Positions 57,571 through 64,000 of a stretch of 64,000 nucleotides of DNA are shown in pieces (position 1 is the first letter of the stretch; the number at the start of each line of letters is the position of its first letter). The stretch comes from Apiosordaria backusii (Eukaryota; Ascomycota; Sordariomycetes; Sordariales; Lasiosphaeriaceae), in the NCBI GenBank assembly GCA_030549205.1, contig JAUKTV010000001.1, forward strand, positions 4,774,001-4,838,000. Direction: 5' to 3'. A program made the position numbers and the translations under genes. Below the pieces are notes generated by a model, which ran no database searches, was not told where the DNA came from, and saw nothing but the letters and a program-made list of their open reading frames with translations.

Positions 57571-58402
57571 AAACAAAGTCAATGAAATCCCACGCCGCAC
57601 CTAACAAATAGTCATCATCATCCTTTTCAACGATTGAGGTACAAAAGTCCATACAGCAAAGATACACCTGCCTATCTACCTATCAAAAATAACAGCATCA
57701 GCATCCCATTGCTGTTCAGAATATACTCTTCGGCTGTCATGCCTGGGGTTAGGGGTAGGGTTAGGTTAGGGATAGCACCGGGCCCCGTCCAAACTCACCC
57801 CCCCAATCCCCAACTTCACCGCCGCTACACCTCTAACTGCATAAAACAAACACCACCTCCCCAAATCTTACCGTGATAGGTAGGCCCGCTATATCTCTCC
57901 TAGTAGGCACCTCAACGTTTCGTTCCCAATGACAGAGACAGATATCCCTCCTTGCCAAATGGTACCAAATAATCATCCACAGCGTAGGCAAGGTACCTAA
58001 GGTAGTTAACCGTGAAAACAGCACCACCTCCAATTTGCAATATAATATTCACAGAAACCCCCCCCTCCCCCGCCCAATAAACTCCCAACTACTCAGTACT
58101 CCAAAAACAGCAGCACCTCAACCCCGACCAACGTTGACTTTGTCGTAAAACTTTCTTGTTGTCTCTGTGTGTGTGTCATGGCGAACTTACCTAGCAACAC
58201 AACACCACAGTATCATCACCTAATCAATCCCACACATAAAAATCTAATGAATCTCTTTTTTATTCTCTAGGTCGGTAAAAACGAAAAGAACAAGGCAAGT
58301 AACGTAAAGCAACAACCTCAGCTCCAAAAACTCCACGCCTTTCCCTTCTTTTCCTCCTCCTCTAAAACAACCCCCCTCCATCATCACCCCCCAATCCACC
58401 AT

Positions 58403-60256
58403 CTAAGGCTTCGCACGCCCCATGAATCTAGGATACAAACTGCACGTCCGGACCGTATGCTGGTTGGCAATCCAAGCAATGAACCGCTCCAACCCCAACC
58501 CGTAACCACCGTGCGGGCTGGTGCCATAGCGTCTCTGCTCCGTGTACCTGTTCAGAAACACGTCAGCATATACTGCCATATCAAGTTAAAAAGACGAAGA
58601 AAAAAAGAAACATACCAGTAATAAGGCTCATGCCCAATATCATTCTTCTTGTACGCCTCAATGAGCTCGTCATAGTCAAACATGCGCATCGAGCCACCAA
58701 CAATCTCACCCACACCCGGCATCAACACATCAACCGACTCCGTCACACGCAAATCCTTGGGATCCTTTTGCATGTAAAACGCCTTGATCTCAACAGGGAA
58801 GTGAGTAAGGAAGATGGGGCGGTTGATAATATCCGTCATCTTTCTCTCCGCAGCCTCGGCAATATCATCGCCAAACACGTGCGGCTTGCCCTCCTCGTTG
58901 AGGATCGGCTCGTCCTGGGCGTTGAGCCAGTCAATGGCATCCGCGTACTTCATCCGCATAAACGGCCTGCTAGGCTTCTGGAAGCCGGGGTTCAGGAGCT
59001 TGAGGTAGGCGGCCGCGGTGGGGTTGGCGAGAATCTTGTCGACAACCCGGCAGATGAGCTCCTCAATGTGCTCGAGAAGGTCGTCAAACTCGATAAAGTC
59101 CATCTCGGCCTCGACGTGGGTGTACTCGGAAAGATGGCGGCGGGTAAGCGACTTCTCGGCTCTGAAGGACTTCTCAATGCAGTAGACGTTGCCGAGGGAC
59201 TGGATCACAGTCTCGAGGTACAGCTGAGAAGACTGGGTAAGGTAGGCCTCCTCACCGTAGTAAGGGAAGCCAAACAGAGTCGAACCACCCTCGACCTGAG
59301 TCTGAACCATAGCAGGAGGCGAGACCTTGGTGAACCTATTTGTCCAAAAATTAGCAACCCCCCCTCTCAACACCCTGCCCGTGTTGGAAAACTTACTCCA
59401 TCTCCCTATAACTATCCACAAACGCCAACTCAATCGCCTCCCTCAACTTCATCACCGCGCTCGCATTCTCCCCCCTCAGCACCAAATGCCTATTATCCAG
59501 CATGCTCGCCTCCCACGGGTCCTGATCCTTCGAAACCTTGTTGCTAAAAGCCTCCAAATCACTCGGCGCAGCCCCCACCACCTCAAAGTAATCCACATGC
59601 AGCTCCCTCCCATCCGGCGCATCCGCCCCCTCCGGAACCTTCTTCAACTCCCCATACACCGCCAGCGCCGTCTCCTGCGCAAACAACAACGCATCATGGT
59701 TCTTCGTCAAGTCCCCAGCAGGCAGGATACACTGCAAGAACCCATACCCATCCTTGATCAACACAAACGTCGCCTGCTTCTGCACCCTCAACCTATGGAT
59801 CCTCCCAAACACCTTCACCCTCCTCCCCAGCAACCCCTCGTCCTTTTGGCTCAGCCTGATCCTCTCCGCCTTGGGCAGGCTCTCATCCTGCTTGAGCACA
59901 ATCTTTTTGCTGTCCTCTAGGTTCTTGATCCGGTGGAGGCGCTCCTCCTCTTCCTTTTTGCTGGCAGCGGCGTCCTTGGCCAGCTTCTTCTTGTAGGCGT
60001 CCACGCGGCCGAGAGCCTTTTTCAGGGCTGACTTGGCGGGCTCTTCCCAGGAGGTGGCGTCCTCCTTCTTGACGAGGGTCAGGTACGTCGGCGCGGGGGT
60101 GGTGTCGAGGTGCTGGATCAGGGCGTGGTAGAGCGACTGGAAGGGCTTGGATTCGGTGCCGTCGGCGGAGGAGTCGTCTTTGCCGGCGGTGGTGTCGATG
60201 TACACCTTTTCTTGTTGGGCGACCGTGCGGTCGGCGAGTTCTTGGGTCGCGGCCAT
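58403..60256 (-). CDS. DED81: Cytoplasmic asparaginyl-tRNA synthetase
   Basis: Class II synthetase charging tRNA-Asn in the cytosol. Exons are 60256-59397, 59335-58616 and 58547-58403, giving 574 residues. The N-terminal 120 residues are a fungal/eukaryotic appended domain with a Lys/Glu helix. The OB-fold anticodon-binding domain begins near RRVKVFGRIHRLRVQKQATF. The catalytic core has motif 2 (SFRAEKSLTRRHLSEYTHVE) and motif 3 (GGYGLGLERFIAWI). The text SPPAMVQTQVEGGSTLF and the GEIVGGSMR block place it with AsnRS rather than AspRS. The end FMGRAKP is typical. Introns are GTAAGT (61 nt) and GTATGT (68 nt), with all phases correct. Confidence 0.95.
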
Positions 60257-61598
60257 TTTTTTCTACCAAGTAGTAAAATCTACTCGGTCGCGATAGTAGT
60301 GAGGGAGTGTTTATGGTGGAAGTAAAAAAGAAAAGAGAGAGGAGGTGATTTAGAGGAGGTGGTTTTGGTGGGGGTGAAGAAAAGTAATAGATGGCGGGGC
60401 ACTTTGTCAATTGAAGGGGACCCCTCTCAGAGGGGCCCAATGACTCAACCTCCAACGGCGCGCACCTTCCGTGGTTGCTCCTCCCATGTCTGGGGATTAT
60501 CTGTTATCATTGCCCCCCCAGACAGAGGACCGTTTGGGGTCCATTACAGTATGCCCAAGATAAGATGGGTTTCACCAAGTTCCCCCTCTTCCCCCTTTTG
60601 CCGAGTCAATCAGCCACTCCGCGCATGATTCACCTGTAACGTTTTTTATCAAACCGCCGCAGGGGCGAGCAACGCCTCCTGGATTGAGTCAGGGCGGTGA
60701 GGAACAGAGACACAGCAAATAAATACCAAGCCCACCTTCATAGATAAGCAATCCCTCGGTGCTATGAGCCTAGCTTCCCCAATGCCCGGGCCCGAGAAAA
60801 AAATTTTTTTTTTTGATAGTCTATCAAGTTCAGGTGAGAATGTTCCGATTGTGTTCATCTCAAGGCCCGGTCAGACCTCATCTGATTCTCAGACAAACCG
60901 GCGGAGATGTTGCTCAGACCTGTTACACATGCATTGCCCTGGATATTCAATCAGCCAGAACCAGATCTTCAGTTCCTAGAAAAACCATTTGAGAACAGTC
61001 ACATAACATAAACAAATGGTAAACTTGATTCAATTGCACTCCAATCGCCAAACTGTCCTATCGAAAGCTTCCTGTTCCGGAGCAGGGGCCTTATACCGTG
61101 GCCCACCCGCCGCGCAACAAGGGGATAGAATCAAGAAGGAAGAAATGTGCTAACAGGCCATGGAAGAGATACCAAGAAGTTGACCGACCGTGGAAGAAAA
61201 TGAAACTTGTTCCAGCCTGACCACTCATTCCCGGCTCGAAAGGACATCCCCAAACCCAAGTTACCTGTGCCTGTCCGGTCCCAAGCAGCTAGACGGCGGT
61301 TGGCGCATACATGGTTCGTCGTTGAAGACCGGTGCTGCCGTATAAAGGGGGGGATGAAAATAGTGGTGTAAGTATCGGAGTGATGACAATAATGATGATG
61401 CTAAATTCCAGGCCTGTAGCGTTGCCGCTTATGGTGCATTGATCTCTAGAAACTTCCCCAACCTGCCAGAGGTCTATTCGTTGCTGAAGATAGGGCTGGG
61501 ATAAATCAATGTCCAGATTCGCTCTTCCAACTGTGACGCTGTTTTCCCACCCTGGAGGTGGTATTGGCTAGACAACAAGATATATCCAAATTCATGAA
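60257..61598. other. Intergenic, DED81 promoter and CDC42 3' flank
   Basis: 1.3 kb without a supportable gene; an A/T-run at about 60800-60813; nothing else seen. Confidence 0.5.
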
Positions 61599-62663
61599 TC
61601 AGAGAATCTGGCACTTGTGGCGGCTCTTCTTGGGTGTGGGTGGTTCTAGAGCAGCAACGATAGCCTAAAGCAGATATTGGTCAGTTTTTGGTTCTGTTTA
61701 TCCCCCAAGACCTCTACCATCACCTACCTCATCAAAGACGTCCTTCAACTTGTACTGCGTGAGGGCGCTGCACTCAACATATTTGACAGCGCGGAGATCC
61801 TTGGCCATCTTCTCACCATCGGCTTTTGACACGGGCGACATCTTCTGCTTGGCCAGCTTCTGCTGGACAGAGGGATCGTCGCGCAAATCCACCTGGGTGC
61901 CGACGATCAGGCAGGGAACACCGGGGCAGTGGTGGCGCACCTCGGGGAACCACTTCTCGCGGACGTTTTCAAACGAAGCGGGGGATGTGACACTGAAGCA
62001 GACCAAAAAGACATCGGTCTGTGGATATGAGAGAGGACGCAAGCGGTCGTAATCTTCCTGTCCGGCAGTATCAAAGAGTCCCAATGTGTACGGTTCATCT
62101 CCAATCCTAAAACAAGCCGAATTAGAACACAAGCTCGGGATATCATAGACAAAAGGCGGTGGGAAAGGAAGCACAAGTGTCTCGGGTAGGACGCCATGGC
62201 GACTCGTCGCGACCATATCGCTGGCGGGAGAAAATGCCGAGGATAGAGGATTCAACATACATGACTGTGACGGCATAGTTATCGAAGACAGTCGGGACGT
62301 ATTCCGAGGGGAATTTATTTGTTGTGTAGCTGATCAGGAGACATGTCTTCCCGACAGCACCGTCGCCGACGACCACGCACCTAGATAATCGCAGCACCTC
62401 ATTAGCACTAAGTTCTTGGTTCTACAGATTGTAGACGGATGCGCGGGTTGGTAAAGTCGCTGCCGAGAGACGCGTCTGGGATGAAAGCGTCGCTGTCCCG
62501 AGGCATGATGGTCAAGGCGAGTCGAGCGGTGTGGACTTGTCGGACTCGGCCGCATCGCGTGGGGAAGTGGTTGGCAGCGACTTGACTTATAAAGCGCAGG
62601 TGGTGCATCATGGGAGAAGAAGAATAATAAAGGGCTCACACACTTGATGGTTCCTAAAACCAT
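61599..62663 (-). CDS. CDC42: Rho-family GTPase Cdc42
   Basis: Small GTPase setting cell polarity and hyphal growth at the plasma membrane. Exons 62663-62644, 62380-62261, 62106-61728 and 61664-61599 give 194 residues. The first coding exon is only 20 nt (MVLGTIK). The P-loop GDGAVGKT is at residues 10-17, switch I contains [12 protein letters not shown], switch [14 protein letters not shown], and the guanine-specificity loop GTQVDLRDD. The Rho insert region is [17 protein letters not shown]. The C-terminus is KKSRHK followed by CAAX CQIL, which predicts geranylgeranylation. The text [24 protein letters not shown] separates it from Rac. The 154-nt intron after TVM and the others have regular donors and fit the phases. 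STE14 in this window would complete its C-terminal processing. Confidence 0.95.
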
Positions 62664-64000
62664 ATTGTCAGATGGGACAGGGCTCGGTTGGAGTGCCGGG
62701 CTGTTTGATCACAGGGCTCTTTTCGTCGACCGCCTCTCGTTCAGAAGCCTTGCAGTCCAACACTCTCTCCCCTTATCGCGCGCTGTGGTGCTCGAGGTAA
62801 TGGACCCGGCAAGTGCAATTCGAGAGTGCAAAGACCGAGTGGAGTCGGTAAGGGATGCGATGGGGGGAGGCGGGAAAGTAAAATAATGGGGTGGCAGCTG
62901 GCCGATGACGAAGCGGTCGAGGTCGAGGTTTCGAAGTGAGTATTCGTCGGTATGCGTATGCGGCGGGAGACTGGGCAAGTAAAGGGGGGGCTGTGGCTTG
63001 TTTGCCTGCACGGACAAAGAAGAAGCAGACGACAGTTGAACGAAGGCGGGACACGACGTGGAGCAGATGGGCAATTGGGTTTCTTGGGGGGGAAAAGAGA
63101 CGACAATTGAATTTACGGATACCAAAGGGGGGATGGTGGTTTTGTTATGCAGCCAGCGGTGTTGCGGTGCGGTGCAAGCCAGCCTCGTAAGATTACAGGC
63201 CGTGAGGAAGCACGAGCTGGAGAGTGATCAGTGGGCGACGAGTGGGCAGCTGCTTGACAGTTCCTTGTTTAGGCCATGAACTGCCTGTGGGGGAATGGTA
63301 ACCGAGAACTTACGTATTATTACTAGCGCAGTACTATCACCTGCACTAAGTCCTACTATCAGAACTAGCACCGTTACGGATGGCCGTAATTCGATACGCT
63401 CACTCGTGACACATTCTGATGGCTGATAGCTCTCTCGCATCCACTTGCCTCTTTGAACCCAATCCGATAGGAGAAGCACATCATTTTATGAACAAACATG
63501 TTTGTGCACGTCTGTCCTATCAGAGAGGCAGCAGGCATCAGATGCCAGCTCACTCATGAGGGGATAGGCCGCGGCACCAGGGTTATGGCCTCCGTAGCTT
63601 GAAGAATGCACGTCTTCAGTGGCACAAATGCTTCCATTGCATAAAAGGTCTGCAGTAGAGGCTTCCACAATCCACCTTGGCAAGGGTCCTGCAGTTGGGG
63701 TAGGTCCTGCGTGTAATTACCTGTATGTATACATGCGACAGCAAACATCTATCAGCTGCTTCGGGGCTGCTGTAGTTGAAACGAAGGCTTGTGAGAGCTC
63801 TATTTCTTACCATCCATCATTCCGGGTAGGTGCTTATCGTAGACATAGAACCTCAACGTTGAAACTGTCAAAAGTGGGGCTCCCTACCTGTCTTGTACCA
63901 CCGTATTTCCAACACTCACTCTCACAGCTTCCATCTCAACATCACCAACAATATCACCAACAACATTCACCCTCACCATCTTGCATACACCACTCAGGCT
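62664..64000. other. CDC42 upstream region and window end
   Basis: 1.3 kb without a supportable gene. The last 100 bases are CAACATCACCAACAATATCACC-like and C/A-rich, as in a fungal leader, so a plus-strand gene probably starts just beyond the window. Confidence 0.45.

Larger units (their letters stand above)
54619..58402. other. 3.8-kb gene-poor region
   Basis: No supportable gene. It holds the MRN1 promoter/leader, pyrimidine-rich DNA (55600-56150), a TCTCGAACACCAG-type direct repeat (about 56286-56311), a diverged duplicated segment (next entries) and TTAGGG-like words at 57332-57343 and 57745-57772. Confidence 0.5.

Overview
This window is nuclear DNA of a filamentous ascomycete, most likely a Sordariomycete of the Sordariales type. 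The genes have short 50-80 nt introns with GTAAGT/GTATGT donors, CTAAC/CTGAC branch sites and CAG/TAG acceptors, and intergenic DNA is long and pyrimidine-tracted. Several products are fungal-specific (Pex8, WSC-domain proteins, fungal G-gamma, four-RRM Mrn1/Nrd1). I cannot name the species from the sequence alone. Almost everything recognisable is conserved housekeeping or signalling machinery. I see no transposon, CRISPR array, secondary-metabolite cluster or defence island.

Layout. 0.9-1.9 kb: mitochondrial endonuclease G (NUC1). 2.6-4.8 kb (-): polyadenylation factor PFS2. 5.9-7.6 kb (+): DGAT1/sterol acyltransferase. 7.9-8.9 kb (-): isoprenylcysteine methyltransferase STE14. 9.5-10.1 kb (-): TMEM170-like protein. 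10.4-12.5 kb (+): peroxin with a C-terminal SKL (PEX8). 13.2-13.7 kb (+): a small Thr-rich unknown. 14.5-16.3 kb (-): ten-finger TFIIIA-like protein, divergent from RPB6 (16.6-17.3 kb, +). 18.3 kb: intron-containing tRNA-His. 23.0-24.2 kb (+): PP1 catalytic subunit. 27.2-28.2 kb (-): SelW-like Rdx protein. 29.4-29.7 kb (-): G-protein gamma. 31.5-34.9 kb (+): eIF3a. 39.0-40.8 kb (+): secreted two-WSC-domain protein. 41.2 kb: second tRNA-His; 42.1 kb (-): tRNA-Gly. 42.6-43.4 kb (-): mitochondrial ribosomal protein bL19m, divergent from a mitochondrial-looking unknown (43.8-45.1 kb, +). 45.3-46.4 kb (-): cysteine synthase. 46.9-49.6 kb (+): YL1/Swc2. 50.0-51.3 kb (-): kinetochore protein Mtw1. 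52.2-54.6 kb (-): Mrn1/Nrd1. 58.4-60.3 kb (-): asparaginyl-tRNA synthetase. 61.6-62.7 kb (-): Cdc42.

How the genes relate. Three encode prenylation clients or enzymes: G-gamma and Cdc42 carry CAAX boxes, and STE14 methylates such cysteines. TFIIIA and the shared RNA polymerase subunit RPB6 leave one 377-bp intergenic region in opposite directions. bL19m and a mitochondrial-looking unknown share a 358-bp divergent region. There is no operon-like logic beyond such pairs.

The most striking observation is technical or evolutionary. Five consecutive genes at 42.6-51.3 kb, plus NUC1 at 1 kb, cannot be read through in one frame. Nearly every break is explained by one missing base, usually in a run of four to six G or C. 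These are essential or conserved genes, so I read the breaks mainly as base-calling errors; true pseudogenisation is the less likely alternative. The best candidates for undescribed biology are modest: intron divergence between two identical tRNA-His genes, a 98-codon in-frame extension ahead of G-gamma, the TFIIIA/RPB6 shared promoter, the WSC protein's cysteine-rich tail, and recurring telomere-like TTAGGGTTA sites.
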